DNA of 64,000 bases from Spirosoma aerolatum (GCF_002056795.1 NZ_CP020104.1:3979001-4043000); one strand, 5' to 3'; shown: positions 43,551 to 52,315, numbered from the stretch's first letter. The notes: generated from the sequence alone by a model not told the origin. Numbers and translations are program-made.

Positions 43551-44846
43551 CTATTTCCATCCTTTTAGTTGGGCCATTAACCAGTTCATCATTTTCTCGG
43601 TTTCTTCCGGGTATGTCCAATGACCTGTGTCAAGGAAGTCCGTATCCAGGGTTTTAGGGCCGGTAATGACATTATAAGCCGCATACATGGACGTAGGCGG
43701 ACAGGTTTCATCATTAAATCCCCAGGCATACCGACCGGGAATAGTCACGAGCCTGGCAAAATTAACAACATCGTAATAACCCGTTGTTTTGATCCGATCG
43801 GGCTTGTTATTGTAAGCCAGTTCATTACCTGCAAATAAGTGCGGCCATCCGCCTGCCCGTCCATGCAGGTAGCCCGTTACATCGCAAAGTGCTGGGTAAT
43901 AAGCCCCTAACCATTTCACCCGCGAGTCGAGCCCGGCGGTTACGATCGACAAGGCACCACCCTGACTACCTCCCGTGACGCCCAGGTTCAGTCCATCATA
44001 CTGAGGCAAACTCGTCAGGAAATCAACCGTACGAACACACCCCAAATACACTCGTTTGTAGTAATACCGATCGCGGTCATCAAGATTAGCTGCCTGATAC
44101 CCATTCAATGCCCCACGCGCAAGATCTACGTAAACGTTAGGATCCATTGTAACCGGAATCCCGTGTATACCAACTTCGAGCGTAATAAATCCTTTATCCG
44201 CTTCTGCGATCATACCGTTGTACGGGCGAACACCAGCACCGGGGACACGCAGAATGGCGGGATACTTTCCTTCTTTTTTCGGCACGCATAGAATTCCATA
44301 GAACCGCGAGCTGTTGATATTCTGAAGGCTGACATGATACACATTGGTCAGCTCGGTACAGCGTTCCGGCAATAGGGTCATCCGGGCATCCATTGGAATT
44401 TTAGCCAGATCGGCTTTGGCATTATCCCAGAACGCTTTAAAATCAGCCGGATTATCGACCGTTGGCTTGATTGTCTGCGGCTCAACTCCTGCTGTCGTCA
44501 GCCCTTTATACTCTTTGCCATCTACTTCAGCCGTTGCGATACAGCGCAGAAACCCAGCTGTTTTCATCGAACCGCCATCCAGGGCCAACGTTCCGTCTTT
44601 TAAGGTCAGGGTTTCCTTTTTTGTCGGCTCCATCTTTTCCGGCCCGATCTCATAGCGAAGCTTGACACCTTTAAGTAGAACATTATTCCGATAAACGGAT
44701 ACATTGAATTTTACAGGTTCGCCAATTTTATACAGCCAGTTGGCATGATCGGGAGTAATCAGTACTTTAACAACGCGCTCGGAGGGCTGCGCCAACACGT
44801 TGGTAAACCAAATCAGGAGTAAGCCAGGAAGAAGCAGTTTTTTCAT
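43551..44846 (-). CDS. Acetylxylan esterase-like alpha/beta hydrolase, secreted
   Basis: From the ATG at 44846 the protein has 431 residues and a signal peptide (MKKLLLPGLLLIWFTNVLAQ). An N-terminal beta domain (about 22-130: KVLITPDHANWLYKIGEPVK) precedes an AXE1/cephalosporin-deacetylase hydrolase domain. The nucleophile Ser is in GVTGGSQGGALS, the acidic and His residues follow late (NDETCPPTSMY, DTGHWTYPEE), and the family block IPVTMDPNVYVDLARGALNG is present. Likely role: removal of acetyl groups from plant-type polysaccharides or cleavage of related esters outside the cytoplasm. Monocistronic. Confidence 0.87.
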   Translation of the reverse strand: MKKLLLPGLLLIWFTNVLAQPSERVVKVLITPDHANWLYKIGEPVKFNVSVYRNNVLLKGVKLRYEIGPEKMEPTKKETLTLKDGTLALDGGSMKTAGFLRCIATAEVDGKEYKGLTTAGVEPQTIKPTVDNPADFKAFWDNAKADLAKIPMDARMTLLPERCTELTNVYHVSLQNINSSRFYGILCVPKKEGKYPAILRVPGAGVRPYNGMIAEADKGFITLEVGIHGIPVTMDPNVYVDLARGALNGYQAANLDDRDRYYYKRVYLGCVRTVDFLTSLPQYDGLNLGVTGGSQGGALSIVTAGLDSRVKWLGAYYPALCDVTGYLHGRAGGWPHLFAGNELAYNNKPDRIKTTGYYDVVNFARLVTIPGRYAWGFNDETCPPTSMYAAYNVITGPKTLDTDFLDTGHWTYPEETEKMMNWLMAQLKGWK

Positions 44847-44895
44847 GTACAAAAGCAGGAATACGGTTTACGGTATCGGTTTCGGGTGAAGTTGA

Positions 44896-44919
44896 AGAGG
44901 GGCTAAAGGTAAGCCCTCT
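44896..44919 (-). terminator. Weak hairpin downstream of the DUF4105 gene
   Basis: Arms AGAGGGGCT (44896-44904) and AGCCCTCT (44912-44919) pair with a one-base bulge, 55 bp after the stop codon on the minus strand. Only short T groups follow. Confidence 0.3.
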
Positions 44920-44973
44920 GAAGACGACTATCGTAATCGGTAAAGCAGCTTCTGCCGTAAATTTAACTACCAG

Positions 44974-46236
44974 TTATTGGTCAATTCGGGCAGGTGTACG
45001 GTATGCCTCCCGAACGGGCTGCATATTTACAACACAGCGAATAAGCAACGTAAGAGGAAAAACCACATCGAAACTACCCGGAATATTCGATAAGAAGATA
45101 CCTAATACAATCAGCAGGGCTGCACCGCCAAAATAGAGTGTTCGACGACGGGCGGTTGTGTTTGCGCCTGTTGCCCAGTAGATAAGTGGCAAATGGAGTG
45201 GCATCAGATATAATAACGTCGGATTCCAGCCCGTAACGCCATCGTCTCGTATGAGCCATAGCAACAACAGAAACCAGCCCAGAAAGCCCGATATCGCAAA
45301 CAGCAACCGATCGAGCCAGCGGTCAACCTTACCGGCTACAACATACCGACGGATCGTAAATACAGCAATCAAAACCCCCAGAACCGTAAACACAACATCT
45401 GGATCGAGGAAAATAGGAACCTGCTGACGAAAAACGCTCTGGGCTGCAAATAGGGTTTGGTCAGATTGTACAAACGGTACAATCTGACCATTCGCAAGTT
45501 TTATCGTGGATTTGGCTAATTGATCATGGACCTGATCGGGCAGATACATGGCCCGCCAGCCGTCGGTCTGTTCATTTGCTGGCCAGCCAATTGCCAGATT
45601 CATACCGAGTTGATACCAGGGCTTCTCATTCAGATAGTCATTCATCCAATCCCGGTACGATTTACCGGTCATGCGTGAACGGGATGGGATGGTAAGGCTA
45701 TCGCCACAGGCTTCAACAATCATGTCGCGAGGGCGCGTCGCACAGTTGTCGTAATAAAATTTATAGCGGTACTCCCGGTTTTCGGGCAGATAATTCGTTT
45801 CCAGAGCGGCAAATAACTTCTGTCGCTGCGTGAGCGAGAGTGCCAACTGTTGCTCACGTATGCTGCGATTTGTCTGCTGGTAATAGTACATTACCTGATA
45901 AAGGTTGTGAACCGACAGAAAATACGGCAACGTACCCCGCAAAAATTTCAGAATAAAATAATCAGCTCTATAATCGAACCCGCCATAACTATAGTCCCGA
46001 TCAAGGCCAAGCGCCGGGTCAATAATCCGAATTTCGGTATGCCCAAATGACGACGAAATATCGTCATCGCCCGGTCCATAGGTGATCAGGCTTACCCGAG
46101 AGGAAGGCGTTAACTGCTGGGCAACAACTGACGAATGAAGATTGACGACCAGCAACAGAACCATCAGCAGGCTCATAAACCGCGTTGCGCATCGATTTCC
46201 GGGCTGTTGTTCATCGCCCATCTCCCAATTATTCAT
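44974..46236 (-). CDS. DUF4105 (Lnb-type) membrane protein
   Basis: About 420 residues from the ATG at 46236, chosen because it overlaps the rsmI stop by 8 bp (ATGAATAA) and precedes a signal peptide (FMSLLMVLLLVVNLHSSVVA). The N-terminal papain-like domain has His in SSSFGHTEIRII and Cys in KFYYDNCATRPRD, the usual catalytic pair of this family. The C-terminal third has four to five TM helices (VVFTVLGVLIAVFTI, LLFAISGFLGWFLLLLWLI, ALLIVLGIFLSNI). Enterococcal Lnb is a lipoprotein transacylase, so a role in lipoprotein maturation is possible. Co-transcribed with rsmI. Confidence 0.83.
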   Translation of the reverse strand: MNNWEMGDEQQPGNRCATRFMSLLMVLLLVVNLHSSVVAQQLTPSSRVSLITYGPGDDDISSSFGHTEIRIIDPALGLDRDYSYGGFDYRADYFILKFLRGTLPYFLSVHNLYQVMYYYQQTNRSIREQQLALSLTQRQKLFAALETNYLPENREYRYKFYYDNCATRPRDMIVEACGDSLTIPSRSRMTGKSYRDWMNDYLNEKPWYQLGMNLAIGWPANEQTDGWRAMYLPDQVHDQLAKSTIKLANGQIVPFVQSDQTLFAAQSVFRQQVPIFLDPDVVFTVLGVLIAVFTIRRYVVAGKVDRWLDRLLFAISGFLGWFLLLLWLIRDDGVTGWNPTLLYLMPLHLPLIYWATGANTTARRRTLYFGGAALLIVLGIFLSNIPGSFDVVFPLTLLIRCVVNMQPVREAYRTPARIDQ

Positions 46237-46963
46237 CGTCTTCATTGTCCTCAACTTCGCTCGAACGCTCTTTTCGTCTTTTCTCTCCCTTCCGCCCCTC
46301 TCCTCCCTGAATACAAATAACAATCTCACCTTTTACCGTTTTTTGGGCAAAATAAGCAATAAGTTCAGACAATGTGCCACGTCGGTTTTCCTCAAACAAT
46401 TTTGTGAGTTCGCGCGAAACACTGGCAGGTCGATCCGGGCCTAATACCTCAGCCAACTGTTGAAGCGTTTTAAGCAGTCGATGGGGCGACTCATAGAAGA
46501 CCATTGTTCGTTCTTCTTCGACTAATTCCATCAGACGCGTCTGTCGTCCTTTCTTATGGGGTAAAAACCCTTCAAACGTAAAGCGGTCGTTTGGCAGACC
46601 TGAGTTTACCAGGGCAGGCACAAAGGCTGTGGGGCCCGGCAGACATTCAACCGGAATATCGTTTTTTATACACTCCCGAACCAATAAAAAGCCGGGGTCA
46701 GAAATACCAGGTGTACCGGCATCTGAAACTAGTGCAAGTGTTTTCCCTTCTTTCAATTGATTGATCAAACGCTGGACCGTCTGGTGTTCATTGAAAATAT
46801 GGTAGCTATGAAGCGGTTTACTAATAGCCAGATGTTTGAGCAACACACCGGATGTGCGCGTATCTTCGGCCAGAATCGCATCGACACTCTGGAGAATCTT
46901 TATAGCCCGAAGGGTAATATCGTCTAAATTACCGATGGGAGTCGGCACGAGGTACAGTTTCAT
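46229..46963 (-). CDS. rsmI: 16S rRNA (cytidine1402-2'-O)-methyltransferase
   Basis: SAM-dependent tetrapyrrole-methylase-fold enzyme that methylates C1402 of 16S rRNA with the companion RsmH. The 244 residues have the family blocks LYLVPTPIGNLDDITLRAI, AEDTRTSGVLLKHL, ALVSDAGTPGISDPGFLLVR, CLPGPTAFVPALVNSGLPND, FLPHKKGRQTRL and VFYESPHRLLKTLQ. The C-terminal 20 residues are charged and variable. It overlaps the DUF4105 gene by 8 bp. Confidence 0.96.
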   Translation of the reverse strand: MKLYLVPTPIGNLDDITLRAIKILQSVDAILAEDTRTSGVLLKHLAISKPLHSYHIFNEHQTVQRLINQLKEGKTLALVSDAGTPGISDPGFLLVRECIKNDIPVECLPGPTAFVPALVNSGLPNDRFTFEGFLPHKKGRQTRLMELVEEERTMVFYESPHRLLKTLQQLAEVLGPDRPASVSRELTKLFEENRRGTLSELIAYFAQKTVKGEIVICIQGGEGRKGEKRRKERSSEVEDNEDDE

Positions 46964-47024
46964 ACAAAGCGAATTAGAGCCGCTGAAGCAGAGTAAACGA
47001 ATTTAAGCGCGAATTTCAGACGCT

Positions 47025-47279
47025 TTATTCACTCTTTTGCTCTTTCGCCTTTAAAAGTTCATCAATCGCAGCAGCCAGTTTATAATCTTTTTCCGTCACT
47101 TTATCACCGGCATCATGGGTTGATAGCTTAATAGACACCTGATTATAGACGTTTGACCACCAGGGATGGTGGTCCATTTTTTCGGCAATGAGTGCCACAC
47201 GGGTCATGAAGGCGAATGCTTCATTAAAATCAGCAAACTGAAAATCACGGGTTAGCTGGTTATTTTGTTCCTGCCACAT
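47025..47279 (-). CDS. 4a-hydroxytetrahydrobiopterin dehydratase (pterin carbinolamine dehydratase)
   Basis: Recycles the pterin cofactor after aromatic amino acid hydroxylation. The 84 residues are slightly short but hold the active-site motif [20 protein letters not shown] (His-His-Pro-x-Trp) and the last His of [18 protein letters not shown]. Homologues are found beside phenylalanine hydroxylase, absent here, and some have moonlighting roles. Monocistronic, downstream of no obvious partner on this strand. Confidence 0.92.
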   Translation of the reverse strand: MWQEQNNQLTRDFQFADFNEAFAFMTRVALIAEKMDHHPWWSNVYNQVSIKLSTHDAGDKVTEKDYKLAAAIDELLKAKEQKSE

Positions 47280-47607
47280 ATATCAAGGGATTTGTGCCTG
47301 CTCTTCTAACCACATCTAATCACATTGTGTTGCAACTCCTTACACTAGATCAAGCGTATTTTCTATACTGCGCCCATTGCTGGAGAATCTGGCACGTTAA
47401 TTGAGTAGAACTGGTTATGAGCAATCGTAATCTAATCAGTGCCGGCATCAGCCTAGCCGTACTCACCTTTTCTCTTGCCTGCTGGACATTGGTAATCCTG
47501 CTATTATTTTAAACGAATAGCCCTGACAACCATTCCGTTTGCCTATAGGTCAACTAATCGGGCAAGCTCATTAAATGAAGCGGAAGGAAAATCTATTGTT
47601 TGATCAA
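47280..47607. other. Gap with no confident gene
   Basis: Between the pterin dehydratase start and the end of the zinc-ribbon gene. The only protein-like frame is a 31-codon hydrophobic one (47417-47512). No promoter, tRNA or terminator recognised. Confidence 0.4.
47417..47512 (+). CDS. Possible 31-residue membrane peptide
   Basis: Short open frame (MSNRNLISAGISLAVLTFSL, then ACWTLVILLLF) from ATG to TAA. Two basic residues precede one continuous hydrophobic helix, the layout of small membrane proteins. Length alone does not support it over chance. Confidence 0.28.
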   Translation: MSNRNLISAGISLAVLTFSLACWTLVILLLF

Positions 47608-47769
47608 CTAAGCGATCAGAAGGTAACGTTGCCCGCACTCTGAACATGCATAGGCCTTCAGTGGGAGGAAGCCTAAAAAACGTTTTAACCAAGTAGGTCT
47701 GTGGACGCGTATGGGATGTGTTTGCCCACAGACAGGGCATCGCTTAGCAAGCGTCAGTTTTGTAGTCAT
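47608..47769 (-). CDS. 53-residue zinc-ribbon protein
   Basis: ATG at 47769 and TAG at 47608-47610 on the minus strand. The product begins MTTKLTLAKRCPVCGQTHPI, has a basic/aromatic middle (RPTWLKRFLGFLPLKA) and ends YACSECGQRYLLIA. Two CxxC knuckles (Cys11/14 and Cys42/45) are spaced as in a zinc ribbon. The residues between are basic, as in nucleic-acid or ribosome-associated ribbons. No named family recognised. Upstream of two tRNA-Ser genes but on the far side of their terminators. Confidence 0.68.
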   Translation of the reverse strand: MTTKLTLAKRCPVCGQTHPIRVHRPTWLKRFLGFLPLKAYACSECGQRYLLIA

Positions 47770-47972
47770 GGTTAAGAAGGAAGAATATTGGTCGTGGAAA
47801 TCAGTATTTAGTTAGACTTCTGATTCTCAGCGGGTCACATTAAAAATTAATTGAATATTTTCCTTATAGACGTTAGTGTAGAAATACTCAGCATAAACTG
47901 ATTATTCCATCATACATTTTACAAAACCGATCAACGCATTACGAATCCTTTAAAAGGAGGATTAACGAACGT

Positions 47973-48028
47973 ATTTCGATAAAAAATCCCCAATAGGATA
48001 ATATCTTATTGGGGATTTTTATCGAAAT
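47973..48028. terminator. Long A/T-flanked hairpin
   Basis: Arms starting ATTTCGATAAAAAATCCCCAAT (47973 on) and ending ATTGGGGATTTTTATCGAAAT (to 48028) pair over about 23 nt, with one A of length difference and a few mismatches near the loop. A GC-rich core inside A- and T-runs on both sides suits bidirectional termination. It lies between the zinc-ribbon start and the tRNA terminator. Confidence 0.65.
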
Positions 48029-48049
48029 CGAATTGTAACTAAATAAAAA

Positions 48050-48092
48050 TAGGCTGTATAGCTTCCTGATAAACAGAAAGTTATACAGCCTA
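48050..48092 (-). terminator. Rho-independent terminator of tRNA-Ser(GGA)
   Basis: Perfect 11-bp arms (TAGGCTGTATA, 48050-48060; TATACAGCCTA, 48082-48092). On the minus strand the stem begins 4 bp after the tRNA 3' end and is followed by ATTTTTATTT. Confidence 0.85.
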
Positions 48093-48096
48093 TAAG

Positions 48097-48183
48097 CAGA
48101 GAGGAAGGGATTCGAACCCTCGATACGGTTGCCCGCATACACACTTTCCAGGCGTGCTCCTTCAACCACTCGGACACCTCTCT
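48097..48183 (-). tRNA. tRNA-Ser (anticodon GGA)
   Basis: 87-nt class II tRNA. Acceptor AGAGAGG pairs with CCTCTCT, discriminator G. The anticodon stem CACGC/GTGTG encloses loop CTGGAAA (anticodon GGA, codons UCC/UCU). The variable arm is long, as required for tRNA-Ser, and the T-loop is TTCGAAT. CCA is not encoded. A terminator follows immediately. Confidence 0.96.
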
Positions 48184-48190
48184 AAAAAAA

Positions 48191-48255
48191 GTCGTCAGTC
48201 GATAGTGCCAGTCGTCCGTACACTACTTAACGACTCCTGACTTATGACTGACGAC
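48191..48255 (-). terminator. Terminator between the two tRNA-Ser genes
   Basis: Arms GTCGTCAGTC (48191-48200) and GACTGACGAC (48246-48255) pair perfectly. On the minus strand the hairpin is followed by seven T, then at once by the 5' end of tRNA-Ser(GGA). The loop of 45 nt is long. Confidence 0.55.
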
Positions 48256-48263
48256 GAAGAATG

Positions 48264-48350
48264 CAGAGAGCGAGGGATTCGAACCCCCGGTACCCTTGCG
48301 AGTACTTCTGATTTCGAATCAGACCCGTTCGACCACTCCGGCAGCTCTCT
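48264..48350 (-). tRNA. tRNA-Ser (anticodon CGA)
   Basis: 87-nt class II tRNA. Acceptor AGAGAGC pairs with GCTCTCT, discriminator G. The anticodon stem TCTGA/TCAGA encloses loop TTCGAAA (anticodon CGA, codon UCG). Long variable arm and T-loop TTCGAAT are present; CCA is not encoded. It lies 80 bp upstream of the GGA isoacceptor. Confidence 0.96.
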
Positions 48351-48384
48351 AAATATATTTTGGGTGGCCCCATATTTCGGAGTG

Positions 48385-48415
48385 CAAAGATGCATGTTTT
48401 TCATCAACAACGCAA
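48385..48415 (-). promoter_or_regulatory. Possible promoter of the tRNA-Ser genes
   Basis: On the minus strand a TTG (48415-48413), a 20-bp spacer and CATCTTTG (48392-48385), one mismatch from TAnnTTTG, lie 35 bp upstream of the tRNA 5' end. Confidence 0.35.
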
Positions 48416-48449
48416 GAGGCTGTTGTAAAAAAACCTTCCATTTTATCGC

Positions 48450-49535
48450 CTATGCGCTCATTTCTCCGCTAATCGGCTGTGCCAGTAACGTTTGCAATCG
48501 AAGTCGTTCCTCCTCTCCAGCTCTTGGTTCTCGCCCCAGCAAAACCATCAATTTGGTTATAGCAGCTTCGGTTGTAATATCGGCCCCACTCACTACTCCA
48601 ATCTGCAATAAATGTTTACTAGTTTGGTATTGCCCCTGGGTGACACGTCCCCCTTCACATTGCGACACATTGAATATCAGTACTCCGCGATCAACAGCCC
48701 CCTTAAGTGCATTCAGAAACCAGGTATCGGTAGGTGCATTGCCAGCCCCAAACGTTTCCAGAACTATTCCCCGCAGGCTAGGGATATTTACAATCGACTC
48801 TACCACAGCCTGCGTAATACCCGGAAAGAGTTTCAGGATGGTTACATTCGGGTCAAGTACAGTATGAATTTTTAAAGTCTGGTTAGGTTGGTAAAGGCTA
48901 ATAAAGGGACGATTGTAGTCAATACTTACCCCCGCATTGGCCAAATTAGGGTAATTTTCGGATGTAAATGCATTGAATTGAACACTCTCCCGCTTCGTAG
49001 AACGGTTACCTCGCAACAGCAGCGAATTGAAATAGACACACACTTCAGGAACAATGGGTCGATCTGCTTCGGTAGCCGCAGCAATTTCAAGAGCCGTAAT
49101 AAAATTTTCCCGCGCATCGCTTCGGGCCACACCTATTGGCAACTGCGCTCCCGTCAGAATTACTGGCTTGGCTAGCCCTTCCAGCATAAAACTCAGTGCC
49201 GATGCCGTAAAGGACATGGTATCCGTACCATGCAAGATGACAAAGCTGTCGTATGTAGTATAATTATCCTGAATGATTTGCGCCAGCTCGACCCATACAG
49301 CGGGTTTCATATTGGATGAGTCAATAATCTCATTCATCGTAAGCAGGCTAATGGCAAAGTTGAGCCGGTTTAGTTCAGGGAGTCGATCCAGTACTCGCTC
49401 AAAATCGAACGGAACGAGCTGCCCGGCCTGTGGCTCATACACCATTCCAAACGTACCGCCTGTATATATGACCAGTACCGACGTCCGTGACTTAGTTGTC
49501 GCTATTGGGTTAACCTGAATGATTCGATAAGGCAT
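48450..49535 (-). CDS. ansA: Type I (cytoplasmic) L-asparaginase
   Basis: Hydrolyses L-asparagine to aspartate and ammonia. The 361-residue protein has both catalytic Thr motifs: VLVIYTGGTFGMVYEPQAG (nucleophile Thr) and FVILHGTDTMSFTASALSF (Thr-Asp of the second motif). It also has LEGLAKPVILTGAQLPIGVA and the C-terminal LKGAVDRGVLIFNVSQCEGG. No signal peptide is seen, which fits the cytoplasmic form. Monocistronic, next to tatD but 51 bp downstream of it. Confidence 0.94.
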   Translation of the reverse strand: MPYRIIQVNPIATTKSRTSVLVIYTGGTFGMVYEPQAGQLVPFDFERVLDRLPELNRLNFAISLLTMNEIIDSSNMKPAVWVELAQIIQDNYTTYDSFVILHGTDTMSFTASALSFMLEGLAKPVILTGAQLPIGVARSDARENFITALEIAAATEADRPIVPEVCVYFNSLLLRGNRSTKRESVQFNAFTSENYPNLANAGVSIDYNRPFISLYQPNQTLKIHTVLDPNVTILKLFPGITQAVVESIVNIPSLRGIVLETFGAGNAPTDTWFLNALKGAVDRGVLIFNVSQCEGGRVTQGQYQTSKHLLQIGVVSGADITTEAAITKLMVLLGREPRAGEEERLRLQTLLAQPISGEMSA

Positions 49536-49586
49536 GAAAGGAACGGAAAATAGACAATAAGTTCTGTGAGTACTTGTTAGCTATGT

Positions 49587-50393
49587 TTATTCTGGCAACA
49601 AATTCGCATAAAGGGCAGGCAGTAATCCCAGCGCATTGGCGGTCGTATGCCGTGCAACATCCTCAATGCTGACTTGCTTAATATCGGCCACACGCTGCGC
49701 AATCAGCCGAATATAAGCGGGTTCGTTTCGTTTTCCCCGATACGGAACGGGGGCTAAATAGGGCGCATCGGTTTCCAGAACCAGGTGTTCTAAACCTACA
49801 TGCGGCAATACCTTATCAAGTCCTCCATTTTTAAATGTTGCTACTCCCCCGATGCCTAGCTTAAACCCAAGTTCAATGGCGCGTCTGGCCTCGTCAAGTG
49901 TCCCAACGAAACAATGAAAGACTCCTGTCAATCCGGGCAAAGCCAGTTTTTCGATCAGATCAGCCGCTTCGGCAAATGCGTTCCGATCATGCCCCGACCG
50001 GGTATGCATCGAAACAGGTAGTTGTTGAGCTGCCGCCCAGCGCAGTTGCGTTTCAAACGCCATGAACTGCTGATTGACAAATGACATATCCCAATAAAAG
50101 TCAAGGCCGATCTCACCAATGGCCATAAATGCATGGCGATTGAGTTGATCTTGTACGGTGGCTAGTTCGGCGTCTACTGTCTCATTGACATACGCTGGAT
50201 GTAAGCCCATCATAGGCAGACAACGATCAGGAAACCGATCGGCAAGGTCCATCATACCTGCTATCGTTTCGTGGGCGCAATTCGGCATCCAGATCTGGCT
50301 AATCTGTTGAGATTCAGCTTTAAGTAGCATCGACTCCTGGTCGTCTACAAATTGTGAATCGTATATATGAGCGTGAGTGTCAATGAGCATCAT
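49587..50393 (-). CDS. TatD-family metal-dependent deoxyribonuclease
   Basis: A 268-residue TIM-barrel hydrolase with all metal ligands: IDTHAHIYD, AIGEIGLDFYWD, PVSMHTRSGHDR, GVFHCFVGTLDEA and LVLETDAPYLAPVPYRG. Family members are 3'-5' DNases or act on D-aminoacylated tRNA-like substrates; the cellular role is not settled. The sequence (NYAHVNETV-type loops absent, LAPVPYRGKRNEPAYI present) is of the YcfH/YabD group. Confidence 0.93.
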   Translation of the reverse strand: MMLIDTHAHIYDSQFVDDQESMLLKAESQQISQIWMPNCAHETIAGMMDLADRFPDRCLPMMGLHPAYVNETVDAELATVQDQLNRHAFMAIGEIGLDFYWDMSFVNQQFMAFETQLRWAAAQQLPVSMHTRSGHDRNAFAEAADLIEKLALPGLTGVFHCFVGTLDEARRAIELGFKLGIGGVATFKNGGLDKVLPHVGLEHLVLETDAPYLAPVPYRGKRNEPAYIRLIAQRVADIKQVSIEDVARHTTANALGLLPALYANLLPE

Positions 50394-50453
50394 AGCCTGG
50401 TTGTGTAACTGGTGTGGAGCATAAACCGGAATTAAACCAACCGTTTCGTTTCA

Positions 50454-51467
50454 CTAATATTTTCGTCCTTTCCAGTCGATTTTAGTTGGAAGCCAGTAGT
50501 AGATAACGGCTAGTGGCCCCATTATGAGTTGATAGATTTCAAAAAGCAACGCATACCGCGCCAACTTGGTTTGCCGGAGTCGACTTAACCCAATAGAAAG
50601 TACGACAGATTGAATCAAGAAACGAACACCATACAAAGCTGCAGCTACTTTAGGAGATACAATGCTTATGAACAGAAGCATTGGTAAAGTAAGGTATTGG
50701 CAATAGAGTGCAGCTACGATCCAGGCTGGTAAATTCATTGCCCCACGCATCCAACGTTTCCGTTGCTGCAACCAGGCAAGCCACGAATCGACGGGTTTTG
50801 TATGAGCCAGTACCTGTTCATTCAATACATTCTGAAACCCAAATCCACGCTGTACAATTGCCTGAAATAAGGCGTAATCTTCAGTTATTGAGAAAGGCAG
50901 GGACGTATACCCACCAACTGCATCATACGCCCGGCGACTCACCAGCATATTATTTCCCATGGCTGTGACAGGAATACCAAAACCCGACAGCAAATGAGCC
51001 AATGCCAGATTATATAACCAGTCGAGGCCCTGGACTTTGTGAAAAGCAGTAAGTCCATCTGGCAACGTAACACCTGTAACGATGCCCGTTTGGCCGACCA
51101 TATGCTGGATCATAGCCTGTAACCAACTCTTGGGCAGTTGTGTGTCGGCATCCGTAAAAAACAGGTACTGACCTCTAGAATAATTCGCTAGTTGTGCCAG
51201 CACATTTACTTTACCCCGTAAGCTGGAATTTGATGCAGCAATCGGTAGCAGTTTAAACGAGGGGCGTTTCTGAATGAATTCGGCTACAAGTTCTCCAGTG
51301 CGATCTGTCGATTGATCATTCCCGATCAGTACTTCGACTTCACCTGTTGGTTTGTCCAGTTCATCAATGGCTTTCAAACAAGCAAGTATTGTCGATTCTT
51401 CATTGCGTGCGGCAATCAGAATACTCACTGTTGGGTTCTCGAAACGTGGCTGGTCAATATCCAGCAT
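50454..51467 (-). CDS. Family 2 glycosyltransferase, membrane-associated
   Basis: About 337 residues from the ATG at 51467 (MLDIDQPRFENPTVSILIAA); an earlier ATG at 51539 would overlap the upstream gene by 86 bp. The GT-A domain has SILIAARNEESTILACLKAI, LIGNDQSTDRTGELVAEFIQ, FTDADTQLPKSWL (DxD) and the acceptor-site ITEDYALFQAIVQRGFGF, then QQRKRWMRG (Q/RxxRW). The C-terminal third holds about three TM helices. This layout is shared with processive synthases such as PgaC. It overlaps the deacetylase gene by 14 bp. Confidence 0.88.
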   Translation of the reverse strand: MLDIDQPRFENPTVSILIAARNEESTILACLKAIDELDKPTGEVEVLIGNDQSTDRTGELVAEFIQKRPSFKLLPIAASNSSLRGKVNVLAQLANYSRGQYLFFTDADTQLPKSWLQAMIQHMVGQTGIVTGVTLPDGLTAFHKVQGLDWLYNLALAHLLSGFGIPVTAMGNNMLVSRRAYDAVGGYTSLPFSITEDYALFQAIVQRGFGFQNVLNEQVLAHTKPVDSWLAWLQQRKRWMRGAMNLPAWIVAALYCQYLTLPMLLFISIVSPKVAAALYGVRFLIQSVVLSIGLSRLRQTKLARYALLFEIYQLIMGPLAVIYYWLPTKIDWKGRKY

Positions 51468-52098
51468 AAACAGGTTGGGGAACTGCCCGGAATGAAAAGC
51501 CTCGTTCGGCAAAATGAGCCAGAACCTGGGGCAACACATAGCGCATAGTTGGCCAGGCTTTCAGACTATCGTGAAATACAACAATCGAGCCGGGTTTTGT
51601 GTACTGAATCGTTTTTCGGAGGCAGATATCCGCAGGCAGTTTACGGTCAAAATCACCCGTCAGCACATCCCACATGACAATTGAATAGTGTTCCATTACT
51701 TCGGCTGCCTGCGTCTTTTTTATACGGCCATAAGGCGGACGAAATAAGGACGTTTCAACACCCAGCTCAGTCTGGCATTGCTGGATATTTTCCAGATAGA
51801 CCGCATCGTCGGTTCGCCAGCCGTTGAGGTGGTTAAATGTATGATTACCAACCATATGACCCGCTTCCAGCACTTTATAAAGCATATCACGATGCTTACG
51901 CACGTTATCTCCGATGCAAAAAAACGTAGCCTGTGCCGAGAACTTATCCAGTTGCTCAAGCACAAATTCGGTCACATCAGGAATGGGTCCATCGTCGAAT
52001 GTCAGGTAAATTGTAGGGTCGGTTTCATCGCCAATCCGCCACCAGCACTCAGGGTAGACTGTACGGAGCAGAAAATTTGATTTATGCAGGAAAAGCAT
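51454..52098 (-). CDS. Polysaccharide deacetylase (NodB-type)
   Basis: A 214-residue carbohydrate esterase family 4 enzyme that removes N-acetyl groups from glycans. Catalytic motifs: YLTFDDGPIPDVTEF (TFDDGP), the metal His pair in GNHTFNHLNGW, RPPYGRIKKTQA (RPPYG), and the late VFHDSLKAWPTM. There is no clear signal peptide; the N-terminal LFLHKSNFLLRTVYP is only weakly hydrophobic. It is followed by the glycosyltransferase with a 14-bp overlap, so they probably act on one glycan. Confidence 0.92.
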   Translation of the reverse strand: MLFLHKSNFLLRTVYPECWWRIGDETDPTIYLTFDDGPIPDVTEFVLEQLDKFSAQATFFCIGDNVRKHRDMLYKVLEAGHMVGNHTFNHLNGWRTDDAVYLENIQQCQTELGVETSLFRPPYGRIKKTQAAEVMEHYSIVMWDVLTGDFDRKLPADICLRKTIQYTKPGSIVVFHDSLKAWPTMRYVLPQVLAHFAERGFSFRAVPQPVYAGY

Positions 52099-52315
52099 AA
52101 AATATAGCTATCAAACTGGTTATAAAGCGATTATAGAGATACACAACCTCTTAACTGAACTACTTCATAAAGATGCAACCCCTGTGTATCGAAATACATT
52201 GCAAGTATATACCATTACGTTAAGATTTTTGTTTTGTTGCACCCATCATTCGAATCTTGATCTGAAAACAACCGTCCGGTTAATCTATAAAAACAATCGC
52301 CAAGAACTTGCCCTG

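Larger units (their letters stand above)
47770..48096. other. Gap holding two hairpins downstream of tRNA-Ser
   Basis: Contains the tRNA terminator (48050-48092) and a second long hairpin (47973-48028), described separately. No gene was found in the rest. Confidence 0.5.

Noticed and set aside
47543..47740. 65-codon frame on the minus strand
   Set aside because: It overlaps the 53-residue zinc-ribbon frame in another register. It has no cysteine pattern, and the zinc-ribbon frame has the protein-like features.
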